From assembly GCA_964414345.1 (NCBI GenBank), contig CAYPWF010000110.1:1-7321 (forward strand): 7,321 nt of DNA, in the 5' to 3' direction. The notes under the pieces were generated by a model. That model was given only the letters and a program-made list of their open reading frames with translations, did no database searches and was not told the origin of the DNA. Positions 1-6,583 of the stretch are shown here, piece after piece. The position numbers and the translations under genes were made by a program. The DNA comes from Desulfocorpusculum sp964414345 (GTDB lineage: Bacteria; Desulfobacterota; Desulfocorpusculales; Desulfocorpusculum). Position 1 is the first letter of the stretch. Each line of letters starts with the position of its first letter.

Positions 1-130
1 TTGTGCCGATGGCTTCGATATCCTGAATGAGAACATCGTTGTGGATGACCCCGAGCATTTGATCGGGTGCTATGAAGTCGCATGCAGGTGCGTTGACCGT
101 GTAGAATCCGGTGCCTGGCACCAAAAGCAT
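1..130 (-). CDS. Possible 5' part of an unidentified gene, cut by window edge
   Basis: An open frame on the minus strand starts at ATG 130-128 and runs off the left edge. Its 43 visible residues begin MLLVPGTGFYTVNAP and are mostly small and hydrophobic, which looks protein-like. An in-frame stop lies a few codons upstream and there is no clear Shine-Dalgarno site, so the start is uncertain. The plus strand is also open over 2-136, ending at TGA 137-139, and would give the last 45 residues of a Cys-rich protein. Only one strand is likely to be real. I favour the minus strand because it is co-directional with the cas6 pair and has a more ordinary amino-acid composition. I do not recognise the family from either strand, and the link to the CRISPR locus is unknown. 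Confidence 0.3.
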   Translation of the reverse strand, partial: MLLVPGTGFYTVNAPACDFIAPDQMLGVIHNDVLIQDIEAIGT

Positions 131-239
131 CGTAAGTGATTGATATCACCGTAAGCGTCTTCCATTTTTTTGGAAACTGGGTGTGTCACACCAAATATGG
201 GGGGAATGATCTGGGCTGGTCTCTTTGGCTTCGGCCTCC
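131..239. promoter_or_regulatory. Intergenic region with two short dyads
   Basis: This 109-bp stretch lies between the left-edge frame and the end of the second cas6-like gene. It contains the dyad GTGAT-TGAT-ATCAC (136-149) and the near-perfect palindrome GGTGTG-T-CACACC (180-192). A T-rich loop flanked by TTCCA and TGGAA lies at 160-175. If the left-edge frame on the minus strand is real, this would be its promoter region. No convincing -35/-10 pair was seen, so the regulatory role is inference. Confidence 0.3.
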
Positions 240-1124
240 TCATGGCTCACACAGCTCATACCTGCCCAGCCCCAGCCCGGTCCCCTTTCCCACCCCCAGG
301 TCNNNNNNNNNNTCCCCAAAAGGCTCCAAATCCCCCTTCAAGAGCATGGCCCCCATGAAGCCGCCCAGAGCAACGCTTGTTTTCTGCCTCCTGGAGAGCC
401 GGTGCCGCTCTACCCAACGCAGCCCCCGAGGCTCACATATCACCTCCCTGGCCTTCTCCACAAGCTCCCGGCCCCCTGACCAACCCCCTTCCCCATAGGC
501 TCTCTCCAGGACTCTGATTCTTCTGGAAAGCGCCTCCACCAGCTCGGGAAAACCCAAAGGCGCCATGGGCTTCCCGGCCCTGAGAAGCCTGCCCGCTCTG
601 ACCCAGCGAAGCATCAGCTCACCTGCCCTCAAATCCGGGACCACAGGCCCCCTGGCCCGAACCACCCTCTCCACTGATTCCTCCTTCCCGTCGTAGAACC
701 GCTCCCAACCTACCCCGGTCCACTCCTCCCCTTGCATGATCTCAAAGGGGTGATTCTTGCTCCTCTTCAGGCGGCCTAGGGCAAAAAGCCAGTAGGGAAG
801 CCTCTCCAGCCAAGGCTGAAGGAGAGTCAACTCCAAGGTGAACCTCCCCGAGGGATCAGCTTTTTCGGGAAACACCAAAGCAAAGGGCAAAGGGGCCCTG
901 CTCCTTTCCCGCCGGACCACACCAGAGTGTTCCTCGGGCAGGAACAGCCCCCTGTAAGTGCATCGGGCCTTTACAATGCACTCCCCGCAATCCTGCCTTG
1001 GTAGGATGCAGGCGACCCGCCTCAAAGCCATCTCCAGGTCTTCCCGCCAGTGGAGGGGGGAATGGATCCTCCTCTTGCCCTCCTCCCATGTGCACAGAAA
1101 CCGCAGCCGGGCGTACCTCAGCAT
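240..1124 (-). CDS. cas6: Second Cas6-superfamily RAMP protein (pre-crRNA endoribonuclease-like)
   Basis: A 294-residue protein of the PF10040-type Cas6 family, whose members cut the CRISPR transcript within each repeat to give crRNAs. An N-terminal region carries a Cys cluster (C39, C46, C49, C55) in the family context 'C-x-x-C...C-x-Y-x-x-LF'. Near the C-terminus is SRRQ followed by GGFMG (about 244-258), then KGDLEPF, and the Gly-rich loop VGKGTGLGLGRYEL (278-291), the RNA-binding hallmark of Cas6. The usual His just before VGKGT is Gly here. The start at 1124 is chosen because ATG overlaps the upstream stop (ATGCTGA) and is preceded by GGAGG at about 10 nt. A longer frame to 1190 would overlap the upstream gene by about 70 bp. 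Ten Ns (303-312) interrupt codons 271-274, so the reading frame across the gap is assumed. Whether it is catalytic or a structural paralogue is unknown. Confidence 0.82.
   Translation of the reverse strand: MLRYARLRFLCTWEEGKRRIHSPLHWREDLEMALRRVACILPRQDCGECIVKARCTYRGLFLPEEHSGVVRRERSRAPLPFALVFPEKADPSGRFTLELTLLQPWLERLPYWLFALGRLKRSKNHPFEIMQGEEWTGVGWERFYDGKEESVERVVRARGPVVPDLRAGELMLRWVRAGRLLRAGKPMAPLGFPELVEALSRRIRVLERAYGEGGWSGGRELVEKAREVICEPRGLRWVERHRLSRRQKTSVALGGFMGAMLLKGDLEPFGXXXXDLGVGKGTGLGLGRYELCEP
303..312. other. Assembly gap (10 N)
   Basis: Ten undetermined bases lie inside the 3' part of the second cas6-like gene, between KGDLEPF and the Gly-rich loop. The run probably marks a scaffold join, so its length need not be true. 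Cas6 proteins of this family usually have about 11 residues between the 'LEPF' Phe and the VGKGT motif, while only about 8 are accounted for here. A true gap nearer 19 nt would fit, but that is inferred from memory of the family pattern. Confidence 0.97.
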
Positions 1125-2074
1125 CTCCCCTTTTCCTCCAGGAGAATCTTTCCGCAGCCCAAAACCGTGTTTTTCCCCAAGTGAACCCATTGCCCCACCC
1201 TAAGAAGCGCCGCAGCGGCCTCATTGTGCGCCTCCACATCCAGGGTGCCGACCCAACCGCCTATGTTGACCCTCTCCTGCTGGGTGACCGAAGGCCTCTC
1301 GAGCACCACCCACCTAAACCGCCCCTGTCCTGTCTGGAGAAACGGTTCCTCATCCCAATCCAGTCTTGAGCTTCTGGCTTCACCACTGTAGAAATAATGA
1401 AGGGCCCGAACCCTTCTTTCCAGACCCGTGACAATGAGCCTCCCGTCGGGTTCCCCCTGGACCCTGCCGTCCTCTTTGAGCTTACAGGGTGTCACCATAA
1501 GAATTCTCCTTATGGGCCCACAATCTCCCGTCAGTTCCGAGGCCCTACTCGTCTCAAGGGTCTGGATTCCCTTCTCGGCCCAGGATGAAGGTTCAGAAGC
1601 CCTGCTGGGCGGACATGGCTGCTCCAACCGGAACCTCGCCCTCCTAGCCCCCAGGAGGCCCGTTTCACCCGCCCGGGATATGGCTGCCATGACAAAGGGA
1701 AGCCATCGCACTGCTGTCCCGAAGACATTCAGACGAAACTCCAGGGTGTCCCCCCTCAAGAGGTGGGTGCGCCTGTCTGCAGGGGGCTCCACCAGAAATG
1801 GGACCGGTGCGCTTTTCCCCCCACTGGCCAGATGAGGTTTAAAAAAATTTGCATAAGAGCACTGGGAGACCCCTTGGCAGCGAAAGCACATTTCTTTCCT
1901 GTTGGGGCAGAAGGCTGAGAGCAAACTGGTTCCAATTACCCCTCTCAAGGTGGAGCCCTTGAAAGGGGGCAGCACCGCCTCCTCCAGGAGCCGCAACCGG
2001 AGCTTCACGACACTTATCTCCAAAGAACCGTAAGGGAAGCCCCCTTGTCTCCCCTCTTTGCCGCCGCTTCCCAT
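1118..2074 (-). CDS. cas6: Cas6-superfamily RAMP protein, pre-crRNA processing
   Basis: A 318-residue protein of the PF10040-type Cas6 family, which processes the CRISPR precursor RNA in the cytoplasm. The N-terminal ferredoxin-like part shows LPPFKGSTLRGVIG (35-48), followed by four Cys (C56, C63, C66, C72) ending in CSYANFFKP, a likely metal-binding insert. A central stretch has VPFLVEPP and LEFRLNVFGTA. The C-terminal half carries SVTQQ, GGWVG and the Gly-rich loop HLGKNTVLGCGKI (298-310). The start is placed at ATG 2074 because GGAGG (2087-2083) lies 8 nt upstream. A TTG two codons earlier is only 2 nt from that site and less likely. An in-frame stop lies at 2104-2102. Its stop codon is embedded in the start of the next gene (ATGCTGA), implying translational coupling. 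This copy keeps the His before the loop and looks the more canonical of the pair. Confidence 0.85.
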   Translation of the reverse strand: MGSGGKEGRQGGFPYGSLEISVVKLRLRLLEEAVLPPFKGSTLRGVIGTSLLSAFCPNRKEMCFRCQGVSQCSYANFFKPHLASGGKSAPVPFLVEPPADRRTHLLRGDTLEFRLNVFGTAVRWLPFVMAAISRAGETGLLGARRARFRLEQPCPPSRASEPSSWAEKGIQTLETSRASELTGDCGPIRRILMVTPCKLKEDGRVQGEPDGRLIVTGLERRVRALHYFYSGEARSSRLDWDEEPFLQTGQGRFRWVVLERPSVTQQERVNIGGWVGTLDVEAHNEAAAALLRVGQWVHLGKNTVLGCGKILLEEKGRC

Positions 2075-2115
2075 TGGCAATCCCTCCAGGCCGGTGAGAT
2101 TTTACTCTCTACCTC

Positions 2116-2129
2116 CAGAAACGTTTCTG
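2116..2129. promoter_or_regulatory. Perfect 14-bp palindrome, candidate operator
   Basis: CAGAAACGTTTCTG is a perfect palindrome whose centre is about 48 bp upstream of the cas6 start. The GAAACGTTTC core with central CG is the shape of operators bound by LacI/GalR-family repressors. That family assignment is inference, as no regulator gene lies in the window. The position, between the AT-rich putative promoter core and cas6, suits a repressor site. Confidence 0.5.
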
Positions 2130-2155
2130 AGCTGCCTTGTTTCCACCCCTATGCC

Positions 2156-2169
2156 CCGGAAAAATCCGG
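2156..2169. promoter_or_regulatory. Short dyad CCGGA-AAAA-TCCGG
   Basis: Perfect 5-bp arms around an AAAA loop lie in the middle of the divergent region, followed on the plus strand by CTTTT. It could be a weak terminator-like hairpin or a protein-binding site. It sits just left of the AT-rich block, where a promoter for the TPR gene would be expected. Confidence 0.3.
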
Positions 2170-2206
2170 CTTTTCCTCGTTTTATATTTTTGTCCGAGTT
2201 GTGAAA

Positions 2207-2223
2207 GAGGGGCCTAACCCCTC
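2207..2223. promoter_or_regulatory. Dyad GAGGGG-CCTAA-CCCCTC before the TPR gene
   Basis: Perfect 6-bp GC-rich arms with a 5-nt loop end 26 nt before the TPR start codon and 13 nt before its ribosome binding site. In mRNA it would form a stable 5' hairpin. In DNA it could be an operator. No function can be assigned from sequence alone. Confidence 0.4.
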
Positions 2224-2249
2224 CCCAGAAAAAGAAAGGAGACCCAGCC

Positions 2250-3575
2250 ATGGCAGAGCCAGCCAGACCCCATCTCAAGCTAGTGGTCCCCGAGGAAACC
2301 CAGCAGGAACCGCTCACCCCGGGGGAGGTTCTCCACCACATCCAACTCATGAAAGCCAGATGTGCCTGGGAGGAGATCATCCGGGCCTTTCACCCCCTCG
2401 AGGAGAAGAGACCCGAGTTCCCCGACTGCCCTGAGCGCATCCTCGTCATGCAGGAGACGGCCTTCGCGCTTTCCCAGTCCAAGCGTTTTGCCGAAGCCAT
2501 AGACCTGCTCCTTCGCTGCCACGATTTGGACCCCCGAAGCTACCAGGTGGCCGCCTCCCTCGCATTCAATTACTACGACGCGCTCATGTCTGACAAGGGC
2601 AAAGAGATCCGCCTTGGCGAGGAAAAGGCTCGCTACGTTGAAGAGGCCGACCGGTGGCTGCGCCTGGCCGAGGAGCTCTACCCCCAAAGTGTGGTGGACT
2701 TCTACCGCCATGGCATGCTCTACCACAATATCTTGGAGAGGAAGGACCAGAAGGCCTGTCCCCTTTTCGAGAAGGCCATCGCCAACTGGGAGTCCCTCTC
2801 CGGAGAGGAGCAACAGCGGCGCCACAAGGACCACAAGAACTATGTCAAGTCGCTCTACCACCTGGCCAAGGCCCGCATGCGCCTGGGCCGTTACGCTGAG
2901 GCAGAGGAGGCGGCCCGCCAGTGCTTGGAGAGGGACCGGGAAACCGACCACCAGGAGCCGGTCCACAAGTTCTACCTGCTGGGAAGAATACTCTTGGAGG
3001 CCGGGAGGGAGGAAGAAGCCCTCAGCCATCTCAAAAACGCGGCCCACCTTCGCACCAAGAGGCCCAAGGATTATGTGTACTACACCTTGGCCGTCTGCCT
3101 GGTTAGGCTGGAGCGCTGGGACGAGGCCCTAGAATGGCTCGAGAAGGTCCCTCCTCGTTACAGGAAGCCTCATATGAAACGGCTGGCTGGTTGGATTCAT
3201 TACAGAACCGGCAACGGGCAGAAGGCTGCATTCCTTCTGGACGAGGCTTTGAGAGAAGACAAGAAGGGCTGCCACCTCACCTTGGTGTTAATGGGCAAGA
3301 TCTTCCAGGACCTGGAAAACTGGGGACAGGCCCTCAAGTGTTTCCGTCAGGCCAACGAGTTCAAGCGAAAGGAGTTCATGGCCGACCACGAGGAGGCTCT
3401 CCTGGGTGAGGGGCATTGTCTTCTCAAGCTGGGAGACAAAACCGCTGCCGCGGACGCCTTTCGAAGAGTGCTACTCACCAACGAGGCGAACCGGGAGGCG
3501 GCTGAGGCGCTGAAGGAAATAACCGGTGAGGAAAAGCCCCCTTGGGGCAGGGAGGTCACGGAGATACCGTTTTGA
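2250..3575 (+). CDS. TPR-repeat protein of the CRISPR locus
   Basis: A 441-residue soluble protein built of helix-turn-helix repeats of about 34 residues typical of tetratricopeptide repeats. Recognisable units include RFAEAIDLLLRC (79-90), YHLAKARMRLGRYAEAEEAA (203-222), FYLLGRILLEAGREEEALSH (241-260), YYTLAVCLVRLERWDEALEW (277-296), RLAGWIHYRTGNGQKAAFLL (311-330), LMGKIFQDLENWGQALKCF (347-365) and LLGEGHCLLKLGDKTAAADA (384-403), making about eight repeats. There is no signal peptide, membrane segment or enzymatic motif. The start is supported by AGGAG 8 nt upstream. TPR proteins act as protein-protein scaffolds. Its place between cas6 and the primase-polymerase gene, which also has an N-terminal TPR-like part, suggests it bridges CRISPR proteins. 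That is inference. It lacks any CHAT protease domain, unlike the TPR-CHAT proteins of type III-E loci. Confidence 0.82.
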   Translation: MAEPARPHLKLVVPEETQQEPLTPGEVLHHIQLMKARCAWEEIIRAFHPLEEKRPEFPDCPERILVMQETAFALSQSKRFAEAIDLLLRCHDLDPRSYQVAASLAFNYYDALMSDKGKEIRLGEEKARYVEEADRWLRLAEELYPQSVVDFYRHGMLYHNILERKDQKACPLFEKAIANWESLSGEEQQRRHKDHKNYVKSLYHLAKARMRLGRYAEAEEAARQCLERDRETDHQEPVHKFYLLGRILLEAGREEEALSHLKNAAHLRTKRPKDYVYYTLAVCLVRLERWDEALEWLEKVPPRYRKPHMKRLAGWIHYRTGNGQKAAFLLDEALREDKKGCHLTLVLMGKIFQDLENWGQALKCFRQANEFKRKEFMADHEEALLGEGHCLLKLGDKTAAADAFRRVLLTNEANREAAEALKEITGEEKPPWGREVTEIPF

Positions 3576-3623
3576 GTTCACAAGCCGCGCCGGGAAGCAC
3601 TGTTTTTTTCTCAGCGTGGAAGG

Positions 3624-3702
3624 GCGGTTTGGGTCTTATCCCGCATTACTCACGATCAGTGGGTAATGAAGTCTATCTTAATGACACATTTGGACAAACC
3701 GC
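3624..3702. repeat. Nested inverted repeats (outer 8 bp, inner 10 bp)
   Basis: The outer arms GCGGTTTG (3624-3631) and CAAACCGC (3695-3702) are perfect complements. Nested between them are CATTACTCAC (3644-3653) and GTGGGTAATG (3659-3668), complementary at all ten positions if one T-G wobble is allowed, around the loop GATCA. The nesting suggests one folded RNA or a compound operator rather than chance. Confidence 0.55.
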
Positions 3703-3757
3703 TCCATGCTCAAAAACACGGCTGAGTTCCGGTTTCAGGTCTTGCCCTGGGTTGAGT

Positions 3758-3779
3758 CGGAACATGTCGAAGTGTACCG
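3758..3779. repeat. Imperfect hairpin CGGAACA / TGTACCG
   Basis: Seven-base arms with one mismatch surround an 8-nt loop, between the nested dyad and the perfect hairpin at 3790-3812. On its own it is weak. It counts mainly as part of a series of hairpins. Confidence 0.3.
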
Positions 3780-3789
3780 CGGGCCAGGG

Positions 3790-3812
3790 CCCCAAAGTCA
3801 AAGGCTTTGGGG
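3790..3812. repeat. Perfect 8-bp hairpin CCCCAAAG / CTTTGGGG
   Basis: The arms CCCCAAAG (3790-3797) and CTTTGGGG (3805-3812) flank a 7-nt loop, 76 nt before the primase start. No U-tract follows, so it is not a standard intrinsic terminator. As RNA it would be a stable hairpin in the 5' leader of the primase gene. Confidence 0.5.
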
Positions 3813-3888
3813 AATGATCCGGGCAAGGGCCTGATCACAAGAGCTCCGCAGGCCCAGGGTGAATTTTCAGGGAACAAGAGAAGAGGAC

Positions 3889-5505
3889 ATGAGCGCCCTC
3901 AAGAGCCCGTCTTCAGAACCCATTTCCCTCCTGCTCCGGAAAGCTGAGAACGCCTTTCTGGAAGGGAACCAGGAGGCGGCTGGGCTCTTTCTGGACAGAG
4001 TTCGAAAACAGGCCGGGGCCTCGGCGGGACAGTGGGAAGCCTGCGCCCGCCTGAACGAGCTTTTGGGGAGACCCCACGAGGCACTCGAGGATTACGCCCG
4101 GGCTCTCGAACAGCAGCCGGGGGCAAACCAGCTTTTTCTCAGGCGGGCAAGGATCTTCTTGGAGTTGGGCCTGGCCGCGGAAGCCAAGGGGGAGGTGAGA
4201 AAGGCACTCCTGGCAGGCCTCACACAGGCCCAGGTTCGAGAGGTTCTGGGTGCCTTGCTGAGACCCCTGAGAGTGCCCGAGGAACCAAACCCCTCGGAGG
4301 TGGACCGGGCCTTCTATCAAAGCCGCGGCCGAAGAAAGGCCATAGAGCGCTTTCTCCAGCTTTTCAAGGGAAGGCCTGGGGCTTATGCCAGGCAGTGGTT
4401 CGATCCCAAGGAAGGCAAATCAGGCTACTTCCCGGTTTTGGAGCCCCTCACCGCCGAACTGGTGGAAGCTCACCTTGAGGGGAAGATGACCTTGGGGCTC
4501 TACCTGCTGGACCCGCAAGCCAGAGTTCATTTCGCAGCTCTGGATTTGGACTTGGGCAAGGATGCCATCGCCAGGGTGAAAGAGGATCCCGACTTTGGCA
4601 ACCGAATGGGGGCAGCCATGAGGGGACTCATGGCCGCCATAGAAAGGGTCTCCGCCGAGTGGGAGCTTCCCGTGGTCTTCGAGAGGAGCGGGTACAAGGG
4701 GGTGCATGCCTGGTACTTCTTTCAGGACTCAGTTCCGGCCTGGGCTGCCAAAACGGTCCTTGTTGCTCTGAGGGAAAGAGTTTCCCCCCCGCCCCCTGGT
4801 ATCCAGTTGGAGGTGTTCCCCAAACAGGTGAACCTCTCAGGGAAGGGATACGGGAATCTCATCAAGCTCCCTCTGGGGGTGCACAGGGTTACAGGCAAGA
4901 AAAGCGTTTTTCTGGACATGAAGGGGATCCCGATCCCGGACAGCCTCAACTACCTCTTGGGAATAAGGACTATACCAGCCGGACTTGTGCTTTCTCTGGC
5001 CGAGAGGCTGGGGGCGGCGAGCAAAGGGCGGGTTGTGCCCCTTCCCCAGAGGCGCCCCCTGCCCCCCAAGCCTCAAAGAGCCGAGCCTGAACCGCCGCCG
5101 GCCCGTGTCGTGGACAAGACCACCAAGGAGGCCTATGCCCGGGTTCTGGAAGGCTGCGCTCTTATCCGTTACCTGGTCCGCAAGGCTCGCGAGTTCAGGC
5201 ACCTGAGCTTTGACGAGCGGAAAGTGATCCTCGGGGTGCTGGGGCACCTGCCCGGGGGGGCCCAGCTGGTGCATCACGTCATATCACGCTGCGCGGACTA
5301 CGACCCTCAGATCACCGCCCATTTCATATCCCGGATGCCGAAAGCGCCCCTTGGCTGCAAGGGCATAAGGAGAAAACTCTTTTACCTTGACCAGACCCGC
5401 TGCGTGTGCAGGTTCGGGACCAAGGGGAAGGAATACCCTACACCGGTGCTCCATGCTTGCTTGGGTGAGGAGGGGAGGTTTGATGGGAGGGGGCTCCTCC
5501 GGTAA
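3889..5505 (+). CDS. CRISPR-associated primase-polymerase (AEP superfamily, CAPP-like)
   Basis: A 538-residue protein with three parts. Residues about 8-115 are helical TPR-like repeats. Residues about 140-375 form an archaeo-eukaryotic primase core: motif I FAALDLDL with metal-binding D219 and D221, motif II SGYKGVH with S267 and H273, motif III LEVFPKQ with E308, then GNLIKLPLGVHRVTG typical of TOTE-type primases. A Pro-rich linker (about 384-408) leads to a C-terminal domain with C423, C468, C490, C505, C507 and C524, resembling the PriL-type Fe-S or a zinc-binding domain. Such enzymes make primers and extend DNA, and CAPPs are known beside cas1-cas2. Here cas1 starts 31 nt downstream. Start ATG 3889 is preceded by AGAAGAGG. 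A GTG at 3859 would add 10 residues and has no better ribosome site. The exact substrate and role in spacer capture are inferred. Confidence 0.87.
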   Translation: MSALKSPSSEPISLLLRKAENAFLEGNQEAAGLFLDRVRKQAGASAGQWEACARLNELLGRPHEALEDYARALEQQPGANQLFLRRARIFLELGLAAEAKGEVRKALLAGLTQAQVREVLGALLRPLRVPEEPNPSEVDRAFYQSRGRRKAIERFLQLFKGRPGAYARQWFDPKEGKSGYFPVLEPLTAELVEAHLEGKMTLGLYLLDPQARVHFAALDLDLGKDAIARVKEDPDFGNRMGAAMRGLMAAIERVSAEWELPVVFERSGYKGVHAWYFFQDSVPAWAAKTVLVALRERVSPPPPGIQLEVFPKQVNLSGKGYGNLIKLPLGVHRVTGKKSVFLDMKGIPIPDSLNYLLGIRTIPAGLVLSLAERLGAASKGRVVPLPQRRPLPPKPQRAEPEPPPARVVDKTTKEAYARVLEGCALIRYLVRKAREFRHLSFDERKVILGVLGHLPGGAQLVHHVISRCADYDPQITAHFISRMPKAPLGCKGIRRKLFYLDQTRCVCRFGTKGKEYPTPVLHACLGEEGRFDGRGLLR

Positions 5506-5536
5506 ATTTCAAGCTTTTTGATTTTAGGGGGAGGCC

Positions 5537-6583
5537 ATGCGCACGGCCTACATCGTGGAACAAGGCTGCCAGCTGCACAAGGACGGCAACAGGCTTGTGG
5601 TACGCAGGGGGCGGGAAATCCTGCGAGAACTTCTGCTGGAGGATCTACAGCAGCTGGTGCTCATGGGGAACATCATCCTCACACCCCCTGTGATGGATTT
5701 GCTGATCAGGAACCGGGTCGACACCGTATTTCTCACCCAAAAAGGCAGGTTCCGAGGCCGTCTCATGACCTCCTACACCAAAAACGTCACCTTGAGGCAG
5801 GCCCAGTACACACGTCTCCAAGATCAGGAATTTGCCCGCAAAGTGGCCTCCAGCATTGTGGGCGGAAAGCTTCAAAACATGTATCTGCTGCTCCTGCGCT
5901 ATAACCGGAGGCTCAGGGACGAGGGGATAGGCTCTGCCGCAGCCTCCATAAGAGCCTTGAGGGAAAGGCTCGAGGAAGCCCCGGCCCTCGAGGTCATCCG
6001 TGGGATAGAAGGGGCTGCTTCCAGGAGCTATTTTTCTGTGTTTGGAAAACTGCTCAACGCCCAGGGCATGGAGTTCAGGGGACGCAATCGAAGACCCCCG
6101 CTGGACCCGGTCAACGCACTTCTTTCCTTCGGGTACACAATGCTGGCCAACCTCCTGGAGAACCAGGTCAACCTGGTTGGGCTGGACCCATACCTGGGGG
6201 CCCTCCACGAGACGGAGTACGGGCGGCCCTCTCTGGTGTGCGACCTGATGGAAGAGTATCGACCGGTTTTCACAGACACGCTGGTCATAACCTTGGTGAA
6301 CCGCAAGGTAATAGGAAAGGATGACTTCGTTTACAGAAACGTGACCGACACCACCTACGAGACCGAGGAGGAGCTCAAAGAAAAAAGGCCCGTTGAGATG
6401 AAGCCCGAAGTCATGAAAGGGTTCATAGAGATATTCGAGCGCAAGTTGGAGACCCGGATTCAGGATCCCCAGAGCGGGAATCAGGTCACCTACAGATACC
6501 TGGTAGAGCTTCAGGTGAGGCGATTTGCACGCCTTGTCCTGGGGGAGGAAGAAAACTATATCCCCTTCGAGTGGAGCAGATGA
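5537..6583 (+). CDS. cas1: CRISPR-associated integrase/endonuclease Cas1
   Basis: A 348-residue Cas1, the metal-dependent integrase that with Cas2 inserts new spacers at the leader end of the array. The N-terminal beta-sandwich (about 1-80) has typical strands (MRTAYIVEQGCQL...NRVDTVFL). The helical domain carries the catalytic set: E158 in GIEGAASRSYF, H224 in LDPYLGALHE, and D236 with E239/E240 in CDLMEEYRP. LDPVNALLSFGYTML (189-203) is a further family signature. Length is normal and all key residues are present, so it should be active. AGGGGG at 5526-5531 lies 5 nt before the ATG. It follows the primase gene by 31 nt and overlaps cas2 by an ATGA junction, consistent with one transcript and coupled translation. 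Confidence 0.97.
   Translation: MRTAYIVEQGCQLHKDGNRLVVRRGREILRELLLEDLQQLVLMGNIILTPPVMDLLIRNRVDTVFLTQKGRFRGRLMTSYTKNVTLRQAQYTRLQDQEFARKVASSIVGGKLQNMYLLLLRYNRRLRDEGIGSAAASIRALRERLEEAPALEVIRGIEGAASRSYFSVFGKLLNAQGMEFRGRNRRPPLDPVNALLSFGYTMLANLLENQVNLVGLDPYLGALHETEYGRPSLVCDLMEEYRPVFTDTLVITLVNRKVIGKDDFVYRNVTDTTYETEEELKEKRPVEMKPEVMKGFIEIFERKLETRIQDPQSGNQVTYRYLVELQVRRFARLVLGEEENYIPFEWSR

Larger units (their letters stand above)
2075..2249. promoter_or_regulatory. Divergent intergenic region between cas6 and the TPR gene
   Basis: This 175-bp region must hold promoters for both the leftward cas6 pair and the rightward TPR gene. Its centre (2171-2195) is AT-rich, with TTTATATT giving a possible -10 on either strand (TATAAA at 2186-2181 minus, TATATT at 2183-2188 plus). 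No good -35 was found at 16-18 bp for either. The TPR gene has a clear ribosome binding site, AGGAG at 2237-2241, 8 nt before ATG 2250. Several dyads within the region are listed separately. Confidence 0.5.
3576..3888. other. 313-bp intergenic region rich in inverted repeats
   Basis: This gap separates two genes that would otherwise form one operon. It shows no coding frame I can support. A T7 run (3603-3609) occurs 28 bp after the TPR stop but has no stem before it. The rest holds three separate stem-loop candidates (3624-3702, 3758-3779, 3790-3812), listed individually. It may be a structured 5' leader of the primase gene, a small RNA gene, or an operator region. No promoter with good -35 and -10 boxes was seen. 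Confidence 0.5.

Noticed and set aside
1428..1835. 135-codon plus-strand frame opposite cas6
   Set aside because: The minus-strand Cas6 has recognisable motifs through this stretch. This frame has none and no ribosome site.
2280..3047. 255-codon minus-strand frame opposite the TPR gene
   Set aside because: It is a mirror of a GC-rich coding gene. The plus strand has clear TPR periodicity and a good ribosome site, while this one has neither.
2250..3575. TPR protein as the TPR-CHAT (Csx29) partner of a type III-E effector
   Set aside because: The protein ends after the last TPR-like repeat and has no caspase-like His-Cys protease domain, and no Cas7-11 gene is present.
3603..3609. T7 run after the TPR gene as an intrinsic terminator
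   Set aside because: No stable stem lies directly upstream of the run on the plus strand.
3542..3817. 91-codon frame across the TPR-primase gap
   Set aside because: It begins inside the TPR gene out of frame, crosses strong dyads, and has a low-complexity, non-protein-like composition.
5645..6208. 187-codon minus-strand frame opposite cas1
   Set aside because: Cas1 on the plus strand is certain, with all catalytic residues, so the antisense frame is a by-product of codon bias.
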